Below, in pieces: positions 1 to 7,909 of a DNA stretch of 64,000 nucleotides. Source of the stretch: JAYEIA01 sp964472505 (lineage in GTDB: Bacteria; Bacteroidota; Bacteroidia; Bacteroidales; JAADGE01); contig CAYYQW010000006.1 in the NCBI GenBank assembly GCA_964472505.1, forward strand, positions 1-64,000, read 5' to 3'. The notes below the pieces were generated by a model. It did not search any database. It saw only the letters and a program-made list of their open reading frames with translations, and had not been told where the DNA came from. The position numbers were made by a program, and so were the translations under genes. The first letter of the stretch is position 1. Each line of letters starts with the position of its first letter.

Positions 1-52
1 CTATACTGCAATAAGTTGCGTCTTAATGGCAGAAAAAAAACAAGGAACTTCC

Positions 53-107
53 GCTATAATGTCCAATGTCATCCTTTATATCGATTTTGAAAACAGTCGA
101 TTACATC
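53..107. repeat. Truncated copy of palindromic MITE-like element
   Basis: This stretch matches the left half of the complete element at 3941-4087. Both carry a CTATAATGTCCAAT start, a (C/A)GATTTTGAAAAC-type core and the following GTCGATTACATCA. The right half with the second inverted arm is missing here, so this looks like a decayed or truncated copy lying just downstream of the DUF4249 gene. The similarity is read directly from the sequence; the mobile origin is an inference. Confidence 0.6.
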
Positions 108-156
108 AACTAATTAGCCACTACCGGAGCTCGGTCAGCAAAACTGCCGAAAAATT

Positions 157-1050
157 TTACTTGAAACCAAAAGGTGCCTTCTGCTTGTTGCGAATTCGCT
201 TAAAAGCTTTTTTGTATTCATCCGAAGATTTATCGGGAACGGTAACGGCTCCCTCTTCGGCAATAATCATGGCAATATCAATTCCAAAAGCTCCGAAGTA
301 GCCCAAAGCTCCGTTTGATAAGTTGGTATTCGGGTTATAAGGTGTTGCCGTTCCGGTCCCGGAGCTGCCTGCAACTTCCGAAAGCGTATAGAGATAATCG
401 TACACATCGGCATCCATCGTAAGCATTTCAACAATTAATGTATCGCTGAGCTCCGCAAAATCAGAATAGAAGAAAAAATCAAAAGAACGACCGTCCGTAT
501 AAAAATCATCCATCAAATACAGAGCGGGCATGGGCTCAAAATTTTTATATAAGCGAAACTGCAAATAATCCGACTGCCCCGGAGGATTCGTAAAATGGCA
601 ATACAAGCCCAGCTCTTCGGTAGGCATACCAAATTCTCGGCTTAACGAAATAACCGATAAAGAATCAATACGAAGTGATTCTTGCATGCTTGATTGTGCT
701 GTATATTTACCGTCATCCGTTGTAACGGTTAAGTTGTAGGTACGGCCGGGAGTTCCGTTAAAATTGGCCATATATACACCGGAAGAATCGGTTTCCATAA
801 AGCTTACGGAGTTTCCCAAATCATCATTTAATTCTATTTGGGCATCCGAAATGAAATTAAACTCAGGAACGCCAAAAAAAGCCGTGGATTTTGAAAGAAC
901 AACCATAGCCGGCCGATATTTATCAAATAATTGTGCATCAATTACCGGACGCGGTTCTGCATCATCCAAATCAACTTCAATTACGTCATAACAAGCAAAT
1001 GCAAAGCTTATTAGTATAAAAAACAGTAGTATTTTTTGTAAATTTTTCAT
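157..1050 (-). CDS. DUF4249 family outer-membrane lipoprotein
   Basis: This 297-residue protein begins with a 19-residue hydrophobic signal ending in the lipobox AFAC (Cys20), so it should be a lipoprotein. The rest is beta-rich, with an early segment (about residues 35-115) of the carbohydrate-binding or fibronectin-like kind found in DUF4249 proteins. In Bacteroidota these are usually encoded next to TonB-dependent receptors and are thought to be surface partners in uptake, but their ligand is unknown. No receptor is visible here, although the upstream neighbour (AlkD-like) is on the same strand 78 bases away. Family assignment is by overall pattern (lipobox, length, opening motif) and is fairly secure; function is not. 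Confidence 0.7.
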   Translation of the reverse strand: MKNLQKILLFFILISFAFACYDVIEVDLDDAEPRPVIDAQLFDKYRPAMVVLSKSTAFFGVPEFNFISDAQIELNDDLGNSVSFMETDSSGVYMANFNGTPGRTYNLTVTTDDGKYTAQSSMQESLRIDSLSVISLSREFGMPTEELGLYCHFTNPPGQSDYLQFRLYKNFEPMPALYLMDDFYTDGRSFDFFFYSDFAELSDTLIVEMLTMDADVYDYLYTLSEVAGSSGTGTATPYNPNTNLSNGALGYFGAFGIDIAMIIAEEGAVTVPDKSSDEYKKAFKRIRNKQKAPFGFK

Positions 1051-1128
1051 TTTTGTAATTTGTTTTAGAACAAACAGTTTACCGTTTGTTTTTTTTGATA
1101 AAGCTAAAAAATCGTATAAACATAGTCC

Positions 1129-1821
1129 CTACTTCATATAACGAATAAAGGGCTCGGTTTCCTCGGCGAGCAGCAACAAAGATGTTCTGTTACGTTTTAT
1201 ATCATCCGTAAACTCCAATACGCGTTTTTTATGTTGCGCTCCGGCAGCCGCTATTTTTCTCAAGCATCTTGCCATGTAATTTTGCAGCTCTCTATTGTCG
1301 GCATAGGGATGATTTTTAATTATATCGGTAAGCTGCTCGGTATCAGAATCCGAAAAACTGTCGGACAGAAAAGAAAGCACATTAAATCCGGCAGCAGCGG
1401 CATACAATTTTGATGATTGTGCCCAGCTTAATGCTTTAGTTTTCAGATCCGTAATTTGCTTATCAATATGCACGGCAAACTGCTCGGCCAATTCGGAGGT
1501 GTCTATTCCCAAAACCACTTCATCCAAAGTTTTATCATCCGGCTTAGCATGATTATCAATCATTTCAGCTAAAATACGGGTTTCTCTTATGGGCAGTTCT
1601 CGCAGTTTTTCGGCTGCTTGGCTGTCCCCTTTATAATCATTGGCCAAAATCATTAAGTCAGCAATCAGCACGCCGTGATTTTGCTTATACCGCAATCCCA
1701 TACGCTCCATGGCATCAGCCGCTTCACGGTTTTCCAACTTTCGTATTCGTCTGTAAATCTTTTGAATTTCAGGGTGTTGTATGTGTTTTATCATGCTCTT
1801 ATTTCCAAAATATCTGAGCAA
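1129..1821 (-). CDS. AlkD-like HEAT-repeat protein (DNA alkylation repair family)
   Basis: This is a 230-residue all-helical protein. The segment around residues 40-110, with GLRYKQNHGV, then LMILANDY and LPIRETRILAEMI, matches the HEAT-repeat family of AlkD-like DNA glycosylases, which bind DNA and remove alkylated bases such as N3- or N7-alkylpurines. The length suits the family (about 220-240 residues). I cannot confirm catalytic residues, and many relatives in Bacteroidota are divergent and untested. A second possible start is Met10 (position 1794), which would remove the poorly conserved first nine residues. It may be transcribed with the DUF4249 gene downstream, 78 bases away. Confidence 0.62.
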   Translation of the reverse strand: MLRYFGNKSMIKHIQHPEIQKIYRRIRKLENREAADAMERMGLRYKQNHGVLIADLMILANDYKGDSQAAEKLRELPIRETRILAEMIDNHAKPDDKTLDEVVLGIDTSELAEQFAVHIDKQITDLKTKALSWAQSSKLYAAAAGFNVLSFLSDSFSDSDTEQLTDIIKNHPYADNRELQNYMARCLRKIAAAGAQHKKRVLEFTDDIKRNRTSLLLLAEETEPFIRYMK

Positions 1822-1878
1822 AGCTATGAAAAAAAAAACAAATTACCGCTGCTATTTTTTACGGATTGAAATCCGGTC

Positions 1879-2715
1879 TTAATCAATAACTTCCTGCTCA
1901 CCGCGTATGCGATAAACAATGGTGCGGAAAATAGCAAGGAAAATGTAAAGAAAGATAATCAGCGGGAAAGATAGGGTTTGTAAAAAGATAATAAGAAGTA
2001 ATGATACGGCAAGAAAGAAATAGCGCGTGCGGTTTCTTTCCAGGTTTATATCTCTAAACTTCAAAGAAAACATGGGTAACTCCACTATCAACAAAAATGA
2101 AAATAAGGCAAGCGGAATTAAATAAAAGAATATATTTTCCATGACAAAAATTTGCAAACCCATAATGGCAAACCATGTAATCATGGGCAAATCAACGTTG
2201 AGCCACTTTGAAATTATAATAAGTTCATCCGGATTAAAATCTTTAAGCAGCGGCATGGAAGCAAAGAAAAATGCAGCTACGGGTGTGGGTATTCCGAGGA
2301 ATTGATCAAACTGGCGCTCGTCAATATTAAATTTGGCTAAACGCAAAGCAGAAAACATAATCAAAATTGCCGGTGAAGCTAAAACTAAAATATGAACCAC
2401 AGGCAATTCAAATGTAAATTCATGCACCTTAAGTGATATTTTCAAAAGATGATAAACAATAACCGCAGGAGCTACACCAAAAGTTACTAAATCAGCCAAA
2501 GAGTCTAATTGTTTTCCGATTTCGGAATATTGGTTCAAAAGACGCGCAAAAAAGCCGTCGAGAAAATCGAAAATCATCCCGGCAAAAATTGCCAAAGAAG
2601 CATATATTAAAAAATTCTTATTCTCAAATGCCAATACAATTGCCGTAAAGCCCGAAAGCAAATTCAGCAAAGTAAAAATATTAGGGACATTAAAGTATTT
2701 GAGCGACTTCGGCAT
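1879..2715 (-). CDS. pssA: CDP-diacylglycerol--serine O-phosphatidyltransferase
   Basis: This 278-residue integral membrane enzyme joins serine to CDP-diacylglycerol to make phosphatidylserine, the precursor of phosphatidylethanolamine. The CDP-alcohol phosphatidyltransferase signature D-G-x2-A-R-x8-G-x3-D-x3-D is complete: DGFFARLL at about residues 53-60, followed by G, KQLD and SLAD. About eight hydrophobic segments span the length. The family's usual size is 230-280 residues, and the N-terminus (KYFNVPNIFTLLNLLSG) is typical of the Bacteroidota/Gram-positive-type PssA. It stands alone on the minus strand, divergent from the PorV-like gene. Confidence 0.92.
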   Translation of the reverse strand: MPKSLKYFNVPNIFTLLNLLSGFTAIVLAFENKNFLIYASLAIFAGMIFDFLDGFFARLLNQYSEIGKQLDSLADLVTFGVAPAVIVYHLLKISLKVHEFTFELPVVHILVLASPAILIMFSALRLAKFNIDERQFDQFLGIPTPVAAFFFASMPLLKDFNPDELIIISKWLNVDLPMITWFAIMGLQIFVMENIFFYLIPLALFSFLLIVELPMFSLKFRDINLERNRTRYFFLAVSLLLIIFLQTLSFPLIIFLYIFLAIFRTIVYRIRGEQEVID

Positions 2716-2794
2716 AACCGGGTTTTATGATTTTGGCATCAGTTTATAATTTGCAGACTCTTGGAAACTCAATAGATATTCCAAATAAAAACAA

Positions 2795-2802
2795 TATATT
2801 TG
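2795..2802 (+). promoter_or_regulatory. Bacteroidota -7 promoter element (TATATTTG)
   Basis: The sequence TATATTTG fits the Bacteroidota -7 consensus TAnnTTTG and lies about 90 bases before the PorV-like start at 2892. There is no clear TTG at the expected -33 position, so the call is moderate. Confidence 0.4.
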
Positions 2803-2891
2803 CCTAAATTACAGTTTATAGAACAGTTTTCAATACTTTTTTAATACAAATATAAGACCATTTTCGGTTTAGTAAAGAATTTCTTACAAAA

Positions 2892-3941
2892 ATGAAATAT
2901 TTCTTACTTATTGTATGCCTGTCTGTAAGTTTTTTAAGCCATGCACAAAGGAGCTATCGAAACGATTTTTTGAATGTGGGTGCAGGTGCCCGCGGTATGG
3001 CTCTGGCCGGAAGCATGACGGCAAATGTCGCGGACGAAACCGGCGGCTTTTGGAATCCGGCCGGCTTGCAGGCGCTTTCATCCAAATACACCATAGGACT
3101 GATGCATGCCGAATATTTTGCCGGTCTTTCCAAATACGATTTTGCTTCGTTTATCTATAAATCCAATGATTCAACAGCTTTCGGGCTATCTTTTATTCGA
3201 ATGGGAACCGATGATATTCCCAACACTTTGGAACTGTATGATGATAACGGAAACATTGATTATTCAAGAATATCCTACTTCTCAGCTGCCGATTATGCAC
3301 TGTTTTTAAGCTTTTCGCAAAACAAAAAAAATATCGGTTTATCTTATGGGGTACAGGCAAAAATAATATATCGGCACTTAGGTCCTTTCGCCGATGCCTA
3401 TGGTTTTGGTTTTGATGCCGGCCTGCAATACCACTTTGGAAAATGGAAAGCCGGTGCCATGCTGAAAGATGCGAGCTCCACTTTCAATGCCTGGTTTTTT
3501 GATACGTCTGAACTTGAAGAAATATTTTGGGAAACCGGCAATGAAATTCCCCGTGATACCGTTGAATTTTCCGTTCCTCAATTAAACACCGGCCTCTCAA
3601 GAAAGTTTGTATTTGATGAGCGTTTCTCAATGCTTTCAGAAATTGGTTTAATCTTTACATTCGACGGTCAAAGAAATGCACTAATAAGCACCAAACAAAT
3701 GGCTTTAGAGCCACAGATCGGCATTGAGGGTAGCTATAAGGATTTAGTATTTCTGCGCGGAGGGTTCGGACAATTCAGCTTTATTCCGGATTTCGACAAG
3801 GATGTGCTCGTTTTTGAACCAAGTATCGGCTTGGGGCTTAAGTTATTTAATTTTAGAGTAGATTATGCCCTTACAAATATTGGGAATGCATCCGGTGCTT
3901 TATATTCCAATATTTTTTCATTAGCCTACGAATTTAATTAG
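2892..3941 (+). CDS. PorV/PorQ-type outer-membrane protein
   Basis: The protein has 349 residues, a signal peptide (about residues 1-19, ending in SHAQ) and the early motif VGAGARGMALAGS. That motif marks the PorV/PorQ branch of the FadL-like beta-barrel proteins (UPF0164-like). Alternating hydrophobic strands continue to the C-terminus. PorV carries cargo from the T9SS translocon to the attachment complex, and PorQ works with PorZ and PorU. The sequence supports the family but does not say which role applies, and many genomes have several uncharacterised paralogues. T9SS cargo is encoded in this window at 15141-15614. The stop codon touches the left arm of a palindromic element. Confidence 0.75.
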   Translation: MKYFLLIVCLSVSFLSHAQRSYRNDFLNVGAGARGMALAGSMTANVADETGGFWNPAGLQALSSKYTIGLMHAEYFAGLSKYDFASFIYKSNDSTAFGLSFIRMGTDDIPNTLELYDDNGNIDYSRISYFSAADYALFLSFSQNKKNIGLSYGVQAKIIYRHLGPFADAYGFGFDAGLQYHFGKWKAGAMLKDASSTFNAWFFDTSELEEIFWETGNEIPRDTVEFSVPQLNTGLSRKFVFDERFSMLSEIGLIFTFDGQRNALISTKQMALEPQIGIEGSYKDLVFLRGGFGQFSFIPDFDKDVLVFEPSIGLGLKLFNFRVDYALTNIGNASGALYSNIFSLAYEFN

Positions 3942-4087
3942 AGTTTGTCTATAATGTCCAATTTCATCGTTATATCAATTTTGAAAACGGTCGATTACAT
4001 CAGTAAACTCCCTGATTTTCAAAATTGAAAGGCACTTCGGCCTTGCTCAGCATATCACCTCGAACTTGAACATTATAGCACAAACTC
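3941..4087. repeat. 147-bp MITE-like element with terminal and internal inverted repeats
   Basis: The left end GAGTTTGTCTATAATGTCC (3941-3959) is the near-perfect reverse complement of the right end at 4068-4087 (GAACATTATAGCACAAACTC). A second inverted pair lies inside: CAATTTTGAAAA on the left against TTTTCAAAATTG on the right, so the element could fold into a long hairpin. It contains no ORF of note. A truncated relative sits at 53-107. The structure suggests a non-autonomous element; no target duplication was confirmed. Confidence 0.65.
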
Positions 4088-4136
4088 TTGACTTTATAGC
4101 CAGACACTATTTAGAGCTAAGCTTGAAATCCGGTTT

Positions 4137-5033
4137 TTATTCTCCTGAGGTTTCGGGGACTTTATGCTTCCAACGCTTATGCGACCAAAGCCAGTTTTCG
4201 GGTTTTTCACGAATGTCTTGCTCCATGAGCTCGGCATATTTTTTTATAATGGCTCCGTCGGCCATTTCGTTCGGACCATCGCAGATAAGTTCCAACTCAG
4301 TTTCGTAAAATCCGCGTTTAATGCGGCGAATATGTAAATAATAAACGGGAGCATTCAGAAATCTCGGATACTTCTCCGGGCCGTGTAAAAAATAGGTTTT
4401 GTGATTCAGAAAATCGGCAATGTAGCTTTTTTTTCGGTTTGAAGGGCTTTGATCAGCTCCCAGAACAACAGCGGAATTTTGATTGGGCCTTGAAAGAAAA
4501 TATTCGCGCGTTTTTTTTATGGAAACCAAATCGGAATTGAAGGCCGAGCGATGTTTATTCACGTACCGATCAATGTATTTATTTTTCAAGGGTTTGTAAA
4601 GAACCACACCCTTAAATTTGAAAGCTTCGCTAAATATGCCGTGCCCCCACTCCCAATTGGTATAATGCGCGGCAACGATGACCAAATCCTTTCCCTGCTC
4701 ATAATGCCGATTTGTTATCTCCGGATTTACCAATCGATAACGTTTTGTTAATTCTTTCTGATTCATGGAAAAGCCTTTAATGCTTTCTACAAAAACATCA
4801 GCCAGATTTTTGTAAAACAAGCGTTCAATGTCTCGAATTTCACTTTCGGATTTTTCCGGAAAACTTGAGCGTAAATTCTCTTGAACAACTTTTTTGCGGT
4901 AAGCCAATACTTTATGTAAGATAATGCGCAAAAAATTAGCTTTCCAATATAGTATCCGAAAAGGCACAATACCAATCAGAGCAATTACGGCACGAGTCAT
5001 CAAATACCCGATATATTGTTGTATGTTCTTCAT
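4137..5033 (-). CDS. LpxL/HtrB-like lipid A or lysophospholipid acyltransferase
   Basis: This 298-residue protein has an N-terminal membrane anchor (about residues 8-30) and the HX4E catalytic motif in AAHYTNWEWG at about residues 122-131. A conserved G-A-D-Q segment (VVLGADQSP) lies near residue 192. It belongs to the LPLAT superfamily branch of LpxL/HtrB, which adds secondary acyl chains to lipid A at the inner membrane. Length is normal (about 290-310). Bacteroidota usually have one or two such genes, and the acyl donor and position cannot be read from sequence. It sits 36 bases upstream of the CHAT pseudogene remains, probably without a functional link. Confidence 0.85.
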   Translation of the reverse strand: MKNIQQYIGYLMTRAVIALIGIVPFRILYWKANFLRIILHKVLAYRKKVVQENLRSSFPEKSESEIRDIERLFYKNLADVFVESIKGFSMNQKELTKRYRLVNPEITNRHYEQGKDLVIVAAHYTNWEWGHGIFSEAFKFKGVVLYKPLKNKYIDRYVNKHRSAFNSDLVSIKKTREYFLSRPNQNSAVVLGADQSPSNRKKSYIADFLNHKTYFLHGPEKYPRFLNAPVYYLHIRRIKRGFYETELELICDGPNEMADGAIIKKYAELMEQDIREKPENWLWSHKRWKHKVPETSGE

Positions 5034-5069
5034 TGCATGTTTTTATTAACCAAAATAATTTCGGCAAAA

Positions 5070-5709
5070 TTACTCTAAAAGCACGAAAGCAGCCCAATAA
5101 TACGGCAGGTATTTTTCTTTCATTTTATTTTGAGCTCTGTAAAATGCTTCATTCACCGACATACCGCGAGTGAGAAAGCCATAGAATGAAATCATTAGCT
5201 CAACAGTTTGCTCATCGGGAATTTTCCATAATGACATCATAATTTTATCGCTGCCGGCAATTTTAAATGCTCTTTGCAAACCATAAATTCCCTCATAACG
5301 GTTAAGATCGCCCAAGCCGGTTTCGCAAGCAGAAAGCACCGCCAATTTTGTATTAAGCAAATTCAAATTAGATGCTTCATAAGCCGTAAAAATTCCGTCT
5401 TCCGCTCGGCGTAGTTTGAAAAAAAAAAAACGAAACAGCTCGGCAAACTTTATAACTTTGTCGTAAAATCAAGTTAGTTTTCAACTAAGATTGCGAAAGT
5501 AAAATGAATACAGCAAGTTTGTATGCTGTCGAATAGTAGTTGAAATTCAGTTAATTATGAAAGCGAAGTTGCAAACTTCGCTTAACGAGGTAGTTTTCTG
5601 CTCCAAAATCGGCAATCATTTTATCTCGGTAGTTTTCCCAATTTGCCGACTGCCCATAAGGATATGTAATAAAGCAAAAGCCAAAGTAAACAAGAAAAAT
5701 ATATTTCAT
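5070..5709 (-). pseudogene. Internally deleted CHAT-domain (caspase-like) protein gene
   Basis: Two pieces on the same strand seem to belong to one broken gene. The first piece, from the ATG at 5709 to a stop at 5551, encodes a signal peptide (MKYIFLVYFGFCF...YPYGQS) followed by a helical start. The second piece, readable from about 5420 to 5070, is the C-terminal end of a CHAT protease: it has DGIFTAYEA, the catalytic-Cys motif LSACETGLG and the closing YYWAAFVL. The catalytic His region and the TPR-type middle are missing, and the second piece has no start codon before a TGA at about 5475. A run of twelve A (5419-5430) lies at the break. The junction between the two pieces is an inference. 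Confidence 0.75.
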
Positions 5710-5721
5710 ATTGTACCGGTA

Positions 5722-6246
5722 TTACCATTTTTCAAAATGCAAAATCTCACTGATTTTTTTTCTTTGTGTTCCGTGGCGCTCGGCATCGCAACTATCGGCG
5801 GGGTATCCTAAAGGTAACAAAGCAATGGGCTCAATTTTTTCGGGTAAATTAAATGCTTCATGCACTTGTTCGGCATCGAAAGCACAAATCCAACAAGTAG
5901 CGAGCCCTTCCTGAGCGGCTTGAAGGGTAATATGATCAATGGCTATTGCCAGATCAATATCCGCATGATTTTTCCCGTCGGTTTTTCTTTGCCATGCCGA
6001 TGCCGTATCGGCACAACAAATAAGAATAAGCGGAGCCGATCTAAGCCAATCTCCTTTGTAGGATCGACAGAGTTTCTCAAGGCCTTCTTTTTGGCTTACG
6101 GCAATAAAATGCCAAGGCTGCTTATTGGCTGCCGACGGTGCAATACGTGCTGCTTCCATAACCGATTTTAGCGTATTTTCATCAATGGGCTTATTCAAAT
6201 AATCTCGGGAAGAATAACGGTTCTTTGCCAATTTCAAAAAGTTCAT
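5722..6246 (-). CDS. Nitroreductase family protein (FMN-dependent)
   Basis: This 174-residue protein opens with the typical NRYSSRDY start and then has APSAANKQPWHF, the FMN-phosphate binding region of nitroreductases. The start was set at the Met beginning MNFLKLAKNR (6246), because the eight residues before it are lysine/asparagine-rich and not part of the family. Such enzymes form homodimers and use NAD(P)H to reduce nitro compounds, quinones or other acceptors in the cytoplasm. The short form (about 170-185 residues) with a C-terminal cysteine/histidine tail is common in anaerobes. Substrate is unknown. Its 3' end lies 12 bases before the CHAT pseudogene start. Confidence 0.88.
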   Translation of the reverse strand: MNFLKLAKNRYSSRDYLNKPIDENTLKSVMEAARIAPSAANKQPWHFIAVSQKEGLEKLCRSYKGDWLRSAPLILICCADTASAWQRKTDGKNHADIDLAIAIDHITLQAAQEGLATCWICAFDAEQVHEAFNLPEKIEPIALLPLGYPADSCDAERHGTQRKKISEILHFEKW

Positions 6247-6375
6247 ACTTAAACTATTTTTGTTTTTCAATAATAAATGCGAAGCTCAAACATTAAGCTT
6301 TAAAACGCTAAGTATATTTGGGATAAAAATACGAAAAAAGTAAGAGAATCCGAACCGGTTTCATACAAAGTTAAA

Positions 6376-6394
6376 AGGGGCGCGAGACGCCCCT
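6376..6394 (-). terminator. Hairpin terminator of the lysis-like operon
   Basis: A 7-bp stem (AGGGGCG/CGCCCCT) with a five-base loop is followed on the minus strand by TTTAACTTT. It lies about 140 bases after the last gene of the operon at 6536-8728. The plus-strand side is not followed by T. Confidence 0.5.
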
Positions 6395-6535
6395 TAAAAA
6401 CAACTAACCTAAAACCTACTATGAAAAAGAATTACTTGGGTAAGTAATCTGAAACAAAGATATGACTTTTTTTTGAATTACAAAACTTATTCGGATGTTT
6501 TTTCAAAAAATACTTTGTCTCAATCTGTAAATATT

Positions 6536-7012
6536 TTATCCGGCTGCATCTTCAGCATCAAAATCTCCGTCCGGCTTAGCTGAGCTGCCGGCATGTATTT
6601 CGGTTTGACTTTGCGAAATAAATTTTGTTTTATTTCTTTCAGTGGCTGTAATGTGGTGCATTACTTTTGAACCAAAATAGAATGCAATCATCATCTGAAA
6701 TGCAATCATCAATTCACGAATCTCATCCTCTAAACCTATGATGCGAACATTGGTAAGTTCAATGACAATAACCACAAATAAAAGCGTAAGTGTTAAAGTG
6801 CCCCTAAAAATACCGCGCGGCATACTAAAGGTTTCTCCGGCAAAAGGATTTTTGTGTTCCGGAGTCCAGTTTCCAAAGGTGTATCTTTTAAGCAACATTA
6901 TAAAAAACGTTAATACCAATAACATCCAAACCGCTATGGGAAAATAAATACTCCACCAATACACATGCGGATTGTCAACGAGAAACTTTACGGTGTCCAT
7001 GTAATTATTCAT
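6536..7012 (-). CDS. Small three-segment membrane protein (holin-like position)
   Basis: This is a 158-residue protein I do not recognise by family. It has three hydrophobic segments: about residues 18-42 (PIAVWMLLVLTFFIMLLKR at its end), 68-88 (GTLTLTLLFVVIVIEL) and 98-115. A hydrophilic acidic tail follows. It is the last of four tightly packed genes: a signal-less amidase, a membrane coiled-coil protein, a secreted coiled-coil protein with a C-terminal anchor, and this one. Its size and topology fit a holin-like pore, but that is an inference from context. There is no cysteine, signal peptide or enzyme motif. Confidence 0.6.
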   Translation of the reverse strand: MNNYMDTVKFLVDNPHVYWWSIYFPIAVWMLLVLTFFIMLLKRYTFGNWTPEHKNPFAGETFSMPRGIFRGTLTLTLLFVVIVIELTNVRIIGLEDEIRELMIAFQMMIAFYFGSKVMHHITATERNKTKFISQSQTEIHAGSSAKPDGDFDAEDAAG

Positions 7013-7030
7013 GCTACAAAATTTTTAGTT

Positions 7031-7486
7031 TTATTTAGCTACGAAAAATCCTATTACAAATGCAACGGGAATTCCGGCCAGTGCCAACTTGTTAAATAAT
7101 GATTTTCTTTTATTCTTTCTGATTTCTTTTTCGATGTCTTCGGTACACATCGTCCAATTATTTTTATAATAATCTCTGTCTTTTTTTACAACCGACAAGA
7201 GCGAATCCTTTTCATTGCTGCGTTGCTTATATATTTCAACTTGCATGTTGTACTTATGGATTTGTTCCTCGGCCAATTCCAATTCTTTGGCTTTGGCCAA
7301 AGCATTTTTAAACTGGTTTCCGTTAAAAATCCAAAGCGTATCATTTTCAACCGAAAACACACGATTTCCTTTATCGGATTGAATCTTAACCGTGCTTCCG
7401 TCAAGAACCGGTACCGGAAATTTTTGTGCGTTTGCAAACACAAAACCAACAAAAAGAAATATTATAAATATGAAATACTTTTTCAT
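7031..7486 (-). CDS. Secreted coiled-coil protein with C-terminal membrane anchor
   Basis: The 151-residue product has a clear signal peptide (residues 1-20, ending FANAQ). A short beta-rich part follows (about 25-55, with NDTLWIFNG), then a charged coiled coil (about 58-110) and a C-terminal hydrophobic helix (about 130-150, ALAGIPVAFVIGFFVAK). It would therefore span the periplasmic side and be tail-anchored. It follows the 7490-7903 gene after 3 bases and precedes the membrane protein gene by 18. The shape, a periplasmic coiled coil anchored in a membrane, recalls a phage spanin subunit, but I see no sequence relation to a named family. Confidence 0.6.
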   Translation of the reverse strand: MKKYFIFIIFLFVGFVFANAQKFPVPVLDGSTVKIQSDKGNRVFSVENDTLWIFNGNQFKNALAKAKELELAEEQIHKYNMQVEIYKQRSNEKDSLLSVVKKDRDYYKNNWTMCTEDIEKEIRKNKRKSLFNKLALAGIPVAFVIGFFVAK

Positions 7487-7489
7487 GAA

Positions 7490-7903
7490 TTAATCTCCAA
7501 AATAATTTACGGCTTCGTCTTGTAATTCCTCTATGCTCATATCGTCAATTTCTTCTCTGACTTTTTCTTTTCGTCTTTGAATCTCTTCAACTTCTTTTTG
7601 GGTGTCGGATATTTTTTGATCTAACTCACGAATACGCTCTTCCCGCTCTTGAATTTCTAAATCGGTTGTTTCGCGGTGTTGTGTTTCTTCTTTTTTAAGG
7701 TACTCGTATTTTTTCATAACGGCTTCGCTGGTTCTGTCTTTTCCGAGCCAACTTTTAATGGCTGTATAAGGTCCTGCCAAAGCGGCAAAAATCATTGACA
7801 AACCGGTCCACTGAGTATTAAGCAAGCCATTTTCATACAATACTCCTATCAAAATGAGTACGCCCACGATAATTGCTATTGTAATCCACCAACGCTTGTT
7901 CAT
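7490..7903 (-). CDS. Membrane-anchored coiled-coil protein (Rz-like shape)
   Basis: This 137-residue protein has two N-terminal hydrophobic stretches (about residues 7-24 and 33-48). A long, highly charged coiled coil of E/K/R heptads follows (about 60-125, e.g. LEIQEREERIRELDQKI), then an acidic tail. It starts 6 bases after the amidase stop and ends 3 bases before the next start, so translation is probably coupled. The fold type resembles phage Rz inner-membrane spanins or a scaffold; the second hydrophobic stretch is unlike Rz. No named family is recognised. Confidence 0.6.
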   Translation of the reverse strand: MNKRWWITIAIIVGVLILIGVLYENGLLNTQWTGLSMIFAALAGPYTAIKSWLGKDRTSEAVMKKYEYLKKEETQHRETTDLEIQEREERIRELDQKISDTQKEVEEIQRRKEKVREEIDDMSIEELQDEAVNYFGD

Positions 7904-7909
7904 AATTGC

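Noticed and set aside
6410..6448. Short frame MKKNYLGK after the conserved ACAACTAACCTAAAACC stretch
   Set aside because: Eight codons only. The stretch resembles the leader that often precedes SusC-type genes in the phylum, but no such gene follows on this strand.
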